A stretch of DNA of 19,585 bases from Nitrososphaerales archaeon TH526. GTDB lineage: Archaea > Thermoproteota > Nitrososphaeria > Nitrososphaerales > Nitrososphaeraceae. Below, piece by piece: positions 7,806 through 15,522 of the stretch. The notes beneath the pieces are model-generated. The model worked only from the letters and a program-made list of their open reading frames with translations, ran no database searches and had not been told where the DNA came from. The DNA lies in contig JAATVR010000476.1 of the NCBI GenBank assembly GCA_014523665.1, positions 1 through 19,585 on the forward strand. The letters are read 5' to 3'. The translations under genes were made by a program, and so were the position numbers. Each line of letters opens with the position of its first letter. The first letter of the stretch is position 1.

Positions 7806-8018
7806 TTAAGCACGTCTATCACGTACTGTCGCAAGTGCTACTAGTTTGACCTGTTTGAACAAACAAGGTTTTATCAACTTTTCACTAGTTATCTTGACTT
7901 TACATGCAGTGAAGTGCCAGGCTACTTCCAACGATAGATATGTCAGTACAAATCCAATTGCCAAATATGCCAGACCTACAATAGGTTCTATTTCCATAGC
8001 CGTCAAATATAGTGCCAT
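7806..8018 (-). CDS. small membrane protein
   Basis: 70-aa ORF with an N-terminal hydrophobic segment (about 9-37: EIEPIVGLAYLAIGFVLTYLSLEVAWH) and a basic tail rich in Lys/Arg (39-70) that would lie in the cytoplasm. The ATG complements 8016-8018. A TATA-like ATATAATTAAA occurs on the minus strand about 30-40 nt upstream (8046-8056). An opposing 65-aa plus-strand frame (7846-8043) covers the same DNA, but the minus-strand product has a far more typical membrane-protein composition. No family recognised. Confidence 0.45.
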   Translation of the reverse strand: MALYLTAMEIEPIVGLAYLAIGFVLTYLSLEVAWHFTACKVKITSEKLIKPCLFKQVKLVALATVRDRRA

Positions 8019-8143
8019 ATTAATTAAGAAGCTTGAAGACTAGACTTTAATTATATCGTCTCGACTTGAACTTTGTGGAACCATTATTACTAATATGTAT
8101 ATGACTCTGTCTTTAATAGTTCGACAATATTTCTAACCAAATT

Positions 8144-8293
8144 ATGATACAAGAAGAATTAAGAGACGCTTTCTTCATAATGGATGTGATATCCGAACCA
8201 CGATCACTTTCAATCGGATGTGTTGTAATGGAAACAATGAAACATACCAAGGCTAGACGGGAGGAGGAGGAGGAGGTGGTTGTGACAAGATGA
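8144..8293 (+). CDS. 49-aa protein overlapping the next gene by ATGA
   Basis: A 49-aa ORF starts with ATG at 8144 and stops with the TGA at 8291-8293, which overlaps the ATG of the next gene (8290) as ATGA, the usual signature of translational coupling. Its product begins MIQEELRDAFFIMDV and ends with five glutamates encoded by (GAG)5 at 8261-8275, then VVVTR. The GAG repeat with the following GGTGG also gives a GGAGG-type ribosome-binding sequence about 12-15 nt before the downstream start, so the same bases may serve as coding and as initiation signal. A TATA-like TTTAATAG (about 8111-8119) lies 25-30 nt upstream. No known family; a leader ORF is an alternative to a functional protein. Confidence 0.5.
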   Translation: MIQEELRDAFFIMDVISEPRSLSIGCVVMETMKHTKARREEEEEVVVTR

Positions 8294-8805
8294 TACTCGC
8301 TACAAAATCTGCTAGAAATGATGAAAAATTGTTAGTAGATAAAGAAATTTATCATAAGTTAAACACAGGTTTAACAGTTCTTATTATTCTTATTAGTTGC
8401 TTAGGTGCCTTTACAGTTATCATGATTTCAGAACTGTACGGGCCTCCAATTTTCCTCACTCCATTCTCTTCTAAAGTAACAGTAACGTCTCTGTCAGATA
8501 TAGATCTTGGAAGTGTGAGTGGTTTTATAATTGGCACAGATGGTTCGCCAGTAGATGGAGCCTCAGTAGTTGTTTACAAGCAAATGGGGTTAATAGATTC
8601 AGCAGTCAAGAATGCAGGTTACTCTAGCTCTGTAGTAACCAAATTCGACGGTTCTTACATATTCGACGGTCTACCATCAGGTGTGTACAAATTCGAAGTG
8701 ACCTATCCCGATAACACCATTCAGACATTGGATAACTATGCAGTATGGCCGAGTTCGAGTTCTTCATATGACCTTAAAGCAAACTTTTTGCGACCGGGTA
8801 ATTAA
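8290..8805 (+). CDS. membrane-anchored CarboxypepD_reg-like (Ig-fold) protein
   Basis: 171-aa protein with a cytoplasmic N-terminus, one TM helix (about 26-47) and an extracellular domain from about 75. The domain has the carboxypeptidase regulatory-like beta-sandwich pattern: SGFIIGTDGSPVDGASVVVY (77-96) and FDGSYIFDGLPSGVYKFEV (119-137). These folds usually mediate adhesion or form surface stalks and are not enzymes. The short length (one domain) suggests an accessory surface protein. It overlaps the 49-aa ORF by ATGA and is followed after 15 nt by a small secreted peptide, so the three form one unit. The GGAGG-rich tract just upstream is an unusually strong Shine-Dalgarno for this genome. 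Confidence 0.75.
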   Translation: MILATKSARNDEKLLVDKEIYHKLNTGLTVLIILISCLGAFTVIMISELYGPPIFLTPFSSKVTVTSLSDIDLGSVSGFIIGTDGSPVDGASVVVYKQMGLIDSAVKNAGYSSSVVTKFDGSYIFDGLPSGVYKFEVTYPDNTIQTLDNYAVWPSSSSSYDLKANFLRPGN

Positions 8806-8820
8806 AGACTGGAGCTTAGG

Positions 8821-9012
8821 ATGGCAAATCTCGCCACCTTCGTGATGATTGTTGTAGCGACAGCTTTTCTTATGATTGGAAGTGGTGAATTAAACGAACA
8901 AGTTGTGAACGCTCAAAATAAGACTGAGAATAATAATACCGATGACGGGAGTATCAAAAAATCAGGCTCTATATCTAGTCTCCCAAAACCTATTCGTCCA
9001 CCATTCGCCTAA
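8821..9012 (+). CDS. small secreted peptide
   Basis: 63-aa protein with a clear signal peptide (hydrophobic 4-20) and probable cleavage around VVNAQ (28-32), leaving a mature part of about 31 residues, polar and asparagine/serine-rich and ending PKPIRPPFA. It lies 15 nt after the CarboxypepD_reg-like gene on the same strand and is probably co-transcribed. A GGAG-like sequence precedes the ATG. No family recognised. A role at the cell surface together with its neighbour is an inference from the operon. Confidence 0.6.
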   Translation: MANLATFVMIVVATAFLMIGSGELNEQVVNAQNKTENNNTDDGSIKKSGSISSLPKPIRPPFA

Positions 9013-9111
9013 CCTACTCATTGTACTGCTTCAGTCAACAGTAACTTCGCCTGTTCTTCTTTGCAGCGAATATAGGTTGATGCACTAAATGCTTACGTCA
9101 ATTGAGGACGA

Positions 9112-9129
9112 ATGTATATTTACATATTC
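9112..9129 (+). promoter_or_regulatory. dyad and TTACATATTC element before the HMA chaperone
   Basis: ATGTA (9112-9116) and TACAT (9121-9125) form a perfect inverted repeat around TATT, overlapping TTACATATTC (9120-9129). It lies 25-42 nt before the ATG at 9154, on top of the likely TATA element (TATATTTA). A regulator here would block TBP binding. The half-site TTTACA is shared with the copA palindrome at 11717. Confidence 0.4.
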
Positions 9130-9153
9130 ACACTTAGTAATATGCATAACTAG

Positions 9154-9393
9154 ATGAACATTAGCAAGAAAACAGCGAGAATTTCATTCAGGATCGTAGG
9201 TATGTATTGTATTACCTGTAAATCCATTGTAGAAAAGCAACTAAGAGATGAGGTAGCAGTGAAGAGAATTGATATGGATTATCTGACAGATAGCGTTGTA
9301 GTAGAATTTGAATCAGCGCTAATTACTGCAGAGGAGATAAAAATTAGGTTAGAAAAGTCTGGCTACAAGTTTGTTAGGACCGCACCACTCTAA
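9154..9393 (+). CDS. heavy-metal-associated (HMA) domain copper chaperone
   Basis: 79-aa single HMA domain of the CopZ/Atx1 type, a cytosolic carrier that hands Cu(I) to P-type ATPases. The metal-binding loop is GMYCITC (16-22), with Met17, Cys19 and Cys22 in the M-x-C-x-x-C pattern. The rest follows the beta-alpha-beta-beta-alpha-beta fold, including SVVVEFESALITAEEI (47-62) and KSGYKF (68-73). It is convergent with copA, 61 bp apart. That CopA has no N-terminal HMA domain of its own, so this free protein is the natural partner. The ATG at 9154 is the first start and fits leaderless transcription. Another HMA client (for example mercury) cannot be excluded. Confidence 0.85.
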   Translation: MNISKKTARISFRIVGMYCITCKSIVEKQLRDEVAVKRIDMDYLTDSVVVEFESALITAEEIKIRLEKSGYKFVRTAPL

Positions 9394-9454
9394 ATAGCAA
9401 TGAATTGCTTCTGTCGTTTCAGATTTTCTATGCTACCGTTATTCATTGTTGTCT

Positions 9455-11668
9455 CTAAATCCTATGATGTATTGGATCAACTTCTTTCAAATCGGTATTG
9501 GCAACCATTTCTTTTTCTCTAACTAACTTCTTCTTTGCAAATCTTGGCTTATATCTTCCAAGCAGTATTGAGTTTCCTACCACTGTCACAGAACTCATAG
9601 CCATTGCTACGCCAGCTAACATGGGTAACCATCCAAATATTCCAACACCTAAAAATGGTACCAAGACACCGCTAGCTATAGGAATCAATCCGGTGTTGTA
9701 CGCAAATGCCCAGAATAGATTTTGTCTTATCTTGGATACGGTCTTCTTTCCTAGATCAATCGCGGTGACCACATCCCTTATATCATCTTTTATCAAGATA
9801 ATACCTCCTGTCTCTTTAGCGACGTCCGTTCCAGAACCTATTGCAATACCCAAGTCAGCTCTTGCCAGTGCTGGAGCATCATTGATTCCATCGCCTACCA
9901 TCGCCACCACTTTTCCTTCACCTTTTAGCTTAGAGATCGCCTGTTCTTTTTCTGGTGGTAATACCTGAGCAATAACTCTATTAATTCCAAGTTTAGAAGA
10001 CACAGCTTTGGCAGTTCTATCATTATCTCCTGTGAGCATTACTACCTCCATCCCCATTGATTTAAGTGAATCAATAGCTTCTTTAGCATTCTCTTTTATA
10101 GTATCTGCAATTCCAATAATTCCCGCAAGTTTATTGTCAATTGCACCAAGTACAGCTGTTTTTCCTTGACTCTCAAGATCTTTGAGCTTTGAATCTTTAG
10201 TTTCAGTAACAGGAATGTTATTATCAACCATCAATTTTCTATTTCCAATAAGTATTGTGTGATCTCCATATCTTGCCTTAAGACCATGTCCAGACACAGC
10301 TTCAAACGAATCTGGATTTGCCACCAGGATCCCTTTTTCTCGGGCATAATTAACGACTGCTTGACCTAATGGATGCTCCGAGCCAGATTCTGCAATTGCA
10401 ACAAGCCGGAGTAGCTCGCCCTCACCCATTCCGGATAGATCAATTAAATCAGTTACAGATGGTTTACCCTTAGTCAAGGTTCCAGTTTTGTCAAATACTA
10501 TTGTCTTTACTTTACTTGCTATTTCCAAATATTCTCCTCCCTTAAGCAGTATACCATATTCGGCTCCTTTTCCAGCACCCATCATCAACGCTGCCGGTGT
10601 TGCAATACCTAGTGCACAAGGGCATGCAATGATTATCACAGATACAAATGCTAAAAGTGAAAAGGTGAAGCCTATATCACCAATAAAGTACCATCCAAGG
10701 CCTACTCCTATTGCAACGGCCAGCACTGCTGGTACGAAATACTTGGCTACTTGATCCACTATTCTCTGCATCTTCGCTTTTCCCGTTCTAGCCTCCTCTA
10801 CTAATGTAATAATCTGAGAAAGCACGGTATCTTGTCCTATCTTAGTAGCTTTAACCTTCAGCAAACCACTTTTGTTTATTGTTGCCCCTATAACTTGATC
10901 ATCTTTCTTTTTGTCTACAGGTATACTTTCACCTGTTACAGCTGCCTCATCGACAGATGATAACCCATTTACAACAATCCCATCAGTTGGTATTCTCTCT
11001 CCCGGTCTTATGACCATAATATCCCTTTCTTGTACTTGTTCTATCGGAATCTCAAGTTCTACCTCTGCATCTCCTTTTCTTCTTATAACCTTGGCCATCT
11101 TTGGTTGAAGATCCAACAATTTCCTTACTGCATCAGAGGCCCTCTCCTTTGTTCTTGTTTCAAGCAGTCTTCCAATTAGTATCAAAGTAATAATAATTGC
11201 TGCAGTTTCAAAATAAACTGATTCAAATGGGAAAAATCCAGGTTCTATTGTGACTGCTGCACTATACAGATAAGCAGCTGTTGTGCCAATTGCAATAAGC
11301 GTATCCATATTAGACGCCTTAGCCTTTATTCCGTCCCAAAGTCCTCTATAGAAACGCCGACCTATCCAAAATTGTAATGGAGTAGCTAGTGCTAGCATTA
11401 CGTAATTAGCATAATTCATAATCTCCATTGGAATTATGTGGCTAAACTGTGCAGGAAACATATGAGGCAAGCTCAAGAATACTATGGGTATAGTTAGTCC
11501 AATACTTATGGCAACATACAGCTTGAGCTTCCGGAGTTCCTTTTCAGGCTGAATGAACTCATTTAGACACTGTGTACTGCAAAAATAGTATATCCTGCCA
11601 TCCTTGTTATACTGTATTGTATCAGGTTTTTCTTCAACAAACATGCCGCATACCGGGTCTTTCGCCAT
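9455..11668 (-). CDS. copA: copper-exporting P1B-type ATPase with N-terminal YHS domain
   Basis: 737-aa Cu(I)-exporting ATPase of the inner membrane. In place of HMA repeats it begins with a YHS/TRASH-like metal domain: DPVCGMF (4-10) and YFCSTQCLNEF (28-38). Eight TM helices are expected. The TM6 metal site is ACPCALGIATP (348-358, Cys349 and Cys351). Other signatures: TGES (245-248, phosphatase loop), DKTGTLTKG (393-401, phosphorylated Asp393), SEHPLG (430-435, the HP nucleotide site), GDGINDAPAL (592-601), the TM7 tyrosine-asparagine (657-658) and the TM8 MSS (691-693), together the P1B-1 copper set. A 14-bp palindrome lies at 11717-11730, behind a TATA-like element (11701-11712). The gene has its own promoter region 132 bp after the YVTN gene. 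Confidence 0.96.
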   Translation of the reverse strand: MAKDPVCGMFVEEKPDTIQYNKDGRIYYFCSTQCLNEFIQPEKELRKLKLYVAISIGLTIPIVFLSLPHMFPAQFSHIIPMEIMNYANYVMLALATPLQFWIGRRFYRGLWDGIKAKASNMDTLIAIGTTAAYLYSAAVTIEPGFFPFESVYFETAAIIITLILIGRLLETRTKERASDAVRKLLDLQPKMAKVIRRKGDAEVELEIPIEQVQERDIMVIRPGERIPTDGIVVNGLSSVDEAAVTGESIPVDKKKDDQVIGATINKSGLLKVKATKIGQDTVLSQIITLVEEARTGKAKMQRIVDQVAKYFVPAVLAVAIGVGLGWYFIGDIGFTFSLLAFVSVIIIACPCALGIATPAALMMGAGKGAEYGILLKGGEYLEIASKVKTIVFDKTGTLTKGKPSVTDLIDLSGMGEGELLRLVAIAESGSEHPLGQAVVNYAREKGILVANPDSFEAVSGHGLKARYGDHTILIGNRKLMVDNNIPVTETKDSKLKDLESQGKTAVLGAIDNKLAGIIGIADTIKENAKEAIDSLKSMGMEVVMLTGDNDRTAKAVSSKLGINRVIAQVLPPEKEQAISKLKGEGKVVAMVGDGINDAPALARADLGIAIGSGTDVAKETGGIILIKDDIRDVVTAIDLGKKTVSKIRQNLFWAFAYNTGLIPIASGVLVPFLGVGIFGWLPMLAGVAMAMSSVTVVGNSILLGRYKPRFAKKKLVREKEMVANTDLKEVDPIHHRI

Positions 11669-11700
11669 ATCTTGCTACACATTCAAAATAGAAGAACAGA

Positions 11701-11730
11701 TGTATAAGTATAGACCTTTACAATTGTAAA
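11701..11730 (-). promoter_or_regulatory. copA promoter with perfect 14-bp palindrome operator
   Basis: TTTACAATTGTAAA (11717-11730) is a perfect palindrome, 49-62 bp upstream of the copA ATG. Next to it on the copA side is a TATA-like CTATACTTATACA (about 11701-11713). A site directly upstream of the TATA element is a usual place for an archaeal metal-responsive regulator. The HTH-TRASH protein at 14342 is the best local candidate to bind it (inference). Confidence 0.55.
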
Positions 11731-11800
11731 AACAGAATTTCATTGAGAATATTATGATTACTTCTAACTGTGTGGACTGTGCACAAGATATCTAATGAAA

Positions 11801-13582
11801 TCACAGGTATTCTTCTCCATGTTTGATGCTTTCAATATAGTCTGAAGCTTTCTTGTCAAGAATGTTGTAATGAGAATCGGATAAGGATCCTTTCTTAAAA
11901 AGGTAGAAGAGTTCCTTTCTTATACTACGTAGTCGCCTGAGGCATTGTTCTTCTTCTGTTTCGTGCAATGTATCATATGTAGTTTCTATCCTCGTCATAT
12001 ATCGACTAATGTACCTCCTTTGACCAAACTTGTAGTACCAGCCCAGAAATACCGATGATGCGCCTACTATGCCAACGATCATGAAAATATATGCCTCTGG
12101 AGATAATGCTGGTTTGAAATTTGCAGTCAAGGTACCAAATTCAGACGCTTCAAAAGTCAGAGGATTACTGCTGAGGTCATTTACAAGTCCAGACCATGAA
12201 CCTAAAATGTATCCACGCTCTGGAAGTGCAGCGCATTGAAGTACTTCACCTTTATTGTATAACGCGGAATTTCCTGACAGTCTTTTCATCCCGTTACACT
12301 CAATATTCCCTGCTCCTGGAGGTGTGGAATCAAATGTCATTCTAACAGCGACTGAATCAGTATCCCCGTCGATAACTGAAATAGTATTTGAGGCAGTATT
12401 TGTTATATAGGCCAAGTTATCTGTAGGATCAAAGGCCATAAAACTTGCAATTAATGGAAAATCAAGATTTGCAGGGAATTCCGTGAGAGAATTCTTCTCA
12501 TCGTATACTGGTGTGGTACTCGGATTCACTGTGATATTTTTGATTATCCTGGTGTTATCTTTACCAGATACATCTAAGACTGAAACAGTTTCTGAACCAA
12601 TATTTGAGACATATACTTTATTGGAGATTGGATTAAATGCTGTACCTGCTGGTTTGTCACCTCCTGCAGGAATATTCTTAACTAACCGATTAGTAGAACC
12701 GTCAATAATTGAGATATCATTCGAGTCATGATTAGATACATATAATGTGTTATTCAGCACATTCAAAGCTATACTAACTGGCTTCTTACCAACTGACACA
12801 TTAGAAATTATGTCATTCGTGAACCCGTTTATAACATGAACCGAGTTAGACCCTATGTCTGTCACATATATCATGTTTGTTATTGGATTAACTGCTATCC
12901 CATAAGGTATTCCTTCCCTTCCTAATCTGATTGTTTCATCCACTGTATTGGTTATGCCATCTATTACAGAAATGCTACGTGAATCCAGATTGGTTACATA
13001 TATCCAACTTGCACTTGGATTGATAGCTATGCCCACTGGAGATTTTTCCACGCTTATATTGTACAGAATACTGTTGGTAGAACCGTCTATTACGGATACG
13101 GTATTAGATCCTCTATTGGTTACGTAAACTCTATTATTTTGAATGTTGGAATCTATAGCATAAGGAAAATTCTCTACATTGATTGTCTTTTCCACTTTAA
13201 GCGTAGGTATATCAACTACAGATACAGTGTTAGAAAATTCATTTGCAACGTAGATCTTTTTAGTACTCGGATTTACCGATATTCCTATAGGATAGGTGTC
13301 TACGCCAATTCCTGATCGTAGTGAGGTTGAAGTAGGTGATGGTGGTGATGGTAATGGTTCTGATAATCCATATCTAGTTGTAGTTGCTTTCGAACTGTTC
13401 GAGATGATATTACTGAATCTATTGTCGGAGATACTATCGGAGTTTGATATAGAATAATTGTTGACATTAGCATTCTCCTCTGCCAGTGATTGATGGTATT
13501 GATTTATGATTATGGAGTATAAGGATAACGACGCAAATAAGATTATGAATAGTTTCACTGATGAATGTGATAATGATAGCAT
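11801..13582 (-). CDS. seven-bladed YVTN beta-propeller membrane protein with cytoplasmic tail
   Basis: 593-aa type I membrane protein. Parts in order: signal peptide (about 8-34), Ser/Asn-rich linker, and seven YVTN blades marked by YVANEFSNTVSVVD (111), YVTNRGSNTVSVID (153), YVTNLDSRSISVID (195), YVTDIGSNSVHVIN (239), YVSNHDSNDISIID (281), YVSNIGSETVSVLD (324) and YITNTASNTISVID (392), spaced about 42-44 except for a 68-residue last step. A domain with two cysteines (429, 450) and a GYILGSWSG (458-466)/FGTLTANFKP (482-491) repeat-type motif follows, then one TM (about 497-516) and a charged tail with a SHOCT-like helix pair, IRKELFYLFKKGSLSDSHYN (554-573). The TATA-like TTTTATAAAG lies about 30 nt before the ATG. 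Propellers of this type bind partners outside the cell; ligand unknown. Confidence 0.85.
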   Translation of the reverse strand: MLSLSHSSVKLFIILFASLSLYSIIINQYHQSLAEENANVNNYSISNSDSISDNRFSNIISNSSKATTTRYGLSEPLPSPPSPTSTSLRSGIGVDTYPIGISVNPSTKKIYVANEFSNTVSVVDIPTLKVEKTINVENFPYAIDSNIQNNRVYVTNRGSNTVSVIDGSTNSILYNISVEKSPVGIAINPSASWIYVTNLDSRSISVIDGITNTVDETIRLGREGIPYGIAVNPITNMIYVTDIGSNSVHVINGFTNDIISNVSVGKKPVSIALNVLNNTLYVSNHDSNDISIIDGSTNRLVKNIPAGGDKPAGTAFNPISNKVYVSNIGSETVSVLDVSGKDNTRIIKNITVNPSTTPVYDEKNSLTEFPANLDFPLIASFMAFDPTDNLAYITNTASNTISVIDGDTDSVAVRMTFDSTPPGAGNIECNGMKRLSGNSALYNKGEVLQCAALPERGYILGSWSGLVNDLSSNPLTFEASEFGTLTANFKPALSPEAYIFMIVGIVGASSVFLGWYYKFGQRRYISRYMTRIETTYDTLHETEEEQCLRRLRSIRKELFYLFKKGSLSDSHYNILDKKASDYIESIKHGEEYL

Positions 13583-13686
13583 GGAAAACTATTATACTAA
13601 AACCTAAATCCTTTATAAAAATTACAAGATGTGATTAAACTGCCCTTACAAAGTAAGTCTTTCTGATTCTTGAGTTGTTGTTCTTA

Positions 13687-14025
13687 CTATGATCCCTGAA
13701 CAGTGGAACTGGAATTAGCTTTCTCTTCTACGGTTGGAGGTTCACTATTAGAATCTCCTCCGGCTATTGGTAGACCTCTACTCAGGTTACTGAAAATACT
13801 ACCATAATAAGATAGATGACCAGTATCTTTTTTTACATGTTCATTCATAAAAGCTGCTTCTTCTGCTAAGACACTAGTCCAATTAGTACTTGACAGGTAA
13901 AAATAACCCACTATAGATGTTAAAGCTAAACTCAGGAAAAACAATCTAGGGAAACTACTTTCCAAATATGAATATAATATTTGTTTTGCATAACAGTTGA
14001 ATTGAGTATTGCCGTACAATGACAA
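13687..14025 (-). CDS. small single-TM protein with polar extracellular tail
   Basis: 112-aa hypothetical protein. Residues 28-45 (RLFFLSLALTSIVGYFYL) form a TM or signal anchor; the remainder (46-112) is polar and Ser/Asn/Glu-rich and would be outside. The start is TTG (complement of 14023-14025), the first start after an in-frame TAG. It lies 104 bp upstream of the YVTN gene on the same strand, and the YVTN gene has its own TATA element, so co-regulation is possible but a shared transcript is uncertain. No family recognised. Confidence 0.5.
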   Translation of the reverse strand: MSLYGNTQFNCYAKQILYSYLESSFPRLFFLSLALTSIVGYFYLSSTNWTSVLAEEAAFMNEHVKKDTGHLSYYGSIFSNLSRGLPIAGGDSNSEPPTVEEKANSSSTVQGS

Positions 14026-14341
14026 GGAACTGGCACTTACATACTAATAAGTTGTTCGTACTTTTAGACTTGAAAAAGCTAATTATTTCTAAGACTAAGA
14101 AAAGAATACTGGTCAATATGATTATAGGCCTCTTCGGACGAATTGACATGGGAGAAGTGATGATTTTTTTCAACAATAGAGAATGAAGATTCTTTATTAC
14201 TACCATTTTTGTCCCCGTCTGCGTTCTTTCAAATACTGATAATAAAGTGCATTATCAACTTGTTTGTGTTATATACCTTGATATTTTATCATGAATTCTA
14301 AAAATATAATAGCCTATTTTCTCAAGATTGTAGTATAATAG
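14026..14341. other. intergenic between divergent genes
   Basis: This spacer holds the promoters of the minus-strand small membrane protein and the plus-strand HTH-TRASH regulator. A TATA-like AAAATATAATAG near 14301-14312 sits about 30 nt before the regulator's ATG. A minus-strand frame over 13955-14206 is open but overlaps the preceding gene and was not accepted. No copy of the copA palindrome was found here. Confidence 0.5.
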
Positions 14342-14845
14342 ATGCCATTGCAATTAGACGAGTATGACGTATCTATACTTCAAGCATTGATAAAAGATGG
14401 ACGTAAGTCATTTCGTGAAATCTCAAGAGAAACTGGCATTACAACTCCAACTGTTAAGGCCAGGTTCGAGCGACTAATTAACGTAGGATTCATAAAATCT
14501 GTCTCTCCAATTTTTGACTTTGGAATTGTGGACGAGAACACCATATCGCAATATCTTGAAAATAAGAATAGGGAACACAAGAGAATAGAAAATGAAGAAG
14601 AAAAGCAATATAGCATACAGCACATGCAACAACAACAATCTAGAGATGCAAGATTTCGAATCAGGAAAGGAATGAAAATCAAGTTAGATTGTGAATTTTG
14701 TAGAGGTGCAATTACAGGCGATCCTCGTGTTTTCAGATTTGCAAACTTTGAACGGTTCTTTTGTTGTAATGTATGCATGTCAGACTACAAGCAAAAATAT
14801 GCTGGAAGGATAGAATCTATAAAAAGGGATTATGACGGATCTTAA
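14342..14845 (+). CDS. Lrp/AsnC-type HTH regulator with C-terminal TRASH metal-sensing domain
   Basis: 167-aa DNA-binding protein and probable copper or heavy-metal sensor. Residues 5-50 form an Lrp/AsnC winged-helix HTH (LDEYDVSILQALIKDGRKSF, then REISRETGITTPTVKARFERL). The usual Lrp RAM ligand domain is missing. In its place are a highly charged, coiled-coil-prone linker (65-110) and a TRASH domain with CEFC (117-120) and CCNVC (141-145). This matches the design of the Sulfolobus CopR/CopT copper regulators, which control copA. Here copA and the HMA chaperone are 2.7-5 kb away, so the regulator probably belongs to the same circuit; metal specificity is not proven. The ATG at 14342 is leaderless, with a TATA-like element about 30 nt upstream. 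Confidence 0.85.
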   Translation: MPLQLDEYDVSILQALIKDGRKSFREISRETGITTPTVKARFERLINVGFIKSVSPIFDFGIVDENTISQYLENKNREHKRIENEEEKQYSIQHMQQQQSRDARFRIRKGMKIKLDCEFCRGAITGDPRVFRFANFERFFCCNVCMSDYKQKYAGRIESIKRDYDGS

Positions 14846-15083
14846 ATTCCTTAATACCTTTCACACGCCACCTCAAACAGAATTTTGTGTGAATTTTCTT
14901 ATATTCTTTCATCCATGATCCATCGCCTAATTTCAACGAAATTTCTGAACTCCCAGCCGTATAAAGATATCTAATCTGCTTCAAGGATAGATGTCCTTAT
15001 TTCCACCTTTTCTAAATTCTAGCTCTGAAATAAACGACCATTAGTATTCGCCAACAACACAAGGGTTTACTTTTTTAGCAAAG

Positions 15084-15115
15084 ATACTAATAGTATGCAT
15101 GCGAATACTGGTATT
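15084..15115 (+). promoter_or_regulatory. two palindromes before the two-TM protein gene
   Basis: ATACTAATAGTAT (15084-15096) is a perfect odd palindrome. AATACTGGTATT (15104-15115) is a second dyad with the same ATAC/GTAT core, its centre about 19-20 bp downstream. The second ends 5 nt before the ATG at 15121, so a bound regulator would sit over the transcription start. Confidence 0.4.
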
Positions 15116-15120
15116 ATAAA

Positions 15121-15522
15121 ATGAGCGATTCGGAAAAGCCAAAGGATAATACTGATGGACAGCACGATTTTCAATCCAACAATACTAGCAAGAAATCGGA
15201 GTCATCCAGTGTAACGAATTTCAAAGATAAGACTGTAGGAAAAATAACTTCGACAACACTCGGTAGGGCAGACAGGAATGATATATCTCTTTCTGAGTCC
15301 ATTAGGTTATCAAATAATATTAGGGTAATACTAATGGGCTTATTTGCATTAATAGGATTCATTATTCTAGTTTATGCTATATTTACCGCTAGTGTAAGCG
15401 TTGAATTAGCCCAGATCGCAACTAGTGTATTTATGGCAGCCTTCATTGCGGCTATAGTGGGGGCATTTACGTTATTTGGGGTGGTGGTGTATCAAATTCG
15501 AGGTGAGTATAGAACAAGATAA
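15121..15522 (+). CDS. two-TM membrane protein with disordered N-terminus
   Basis: 133-aa protein. The first 65 residues are polar and Ser/Asn/Asp/Lys-rich, probably disordered and cytoplasmic. They are followed by two TM helices (about 68-90 and 98-124) joined by a short loop, and a basic end RGEYRTR. Both ends are therefore likely in the cytoplasm. No catalytic motif seen and no family recognised. It stands alone: 275 bp after the TRASH regulator on the same strand, with its own palindromic promoter region, and with a 1.1-kb gap behind it. Confidence 0.6.
   Translation: MSDSEKPKDNTDGQHDFQSNNTSKKSESSSVTNFKDKTVGKITSTTLGRADRNDISLSESIRLSNNIRVILMGLFALIGFIILVYAIFTASVSVELAQIATSVFMAAFIAAIVGAFTLFGVVVYQIRGEYRTR

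Noticed and set aside
7846..8043. 65-aa plus-strand frame
   Set aside because: It is antisense to the 7806-8018 membrane protein, whose hydrophobic segment and basic tail look more natural; composition of the plus-strand product is nondescript.
9498..11108. Plus-strand open frames within copA (88, 156 and 65 aa)
   Set aside because: They are antisense shadows of a strongly conserved ATPase gene.
13955..14206. 83-aa minus-strand frame overlapping the small membrane protein gene
   Set aside because: It overlaps the 13687-14025 frame by about 70 nt, has a composition biased by AT-rich DNA and shows no domain; the neighbour is the more plausible gene.
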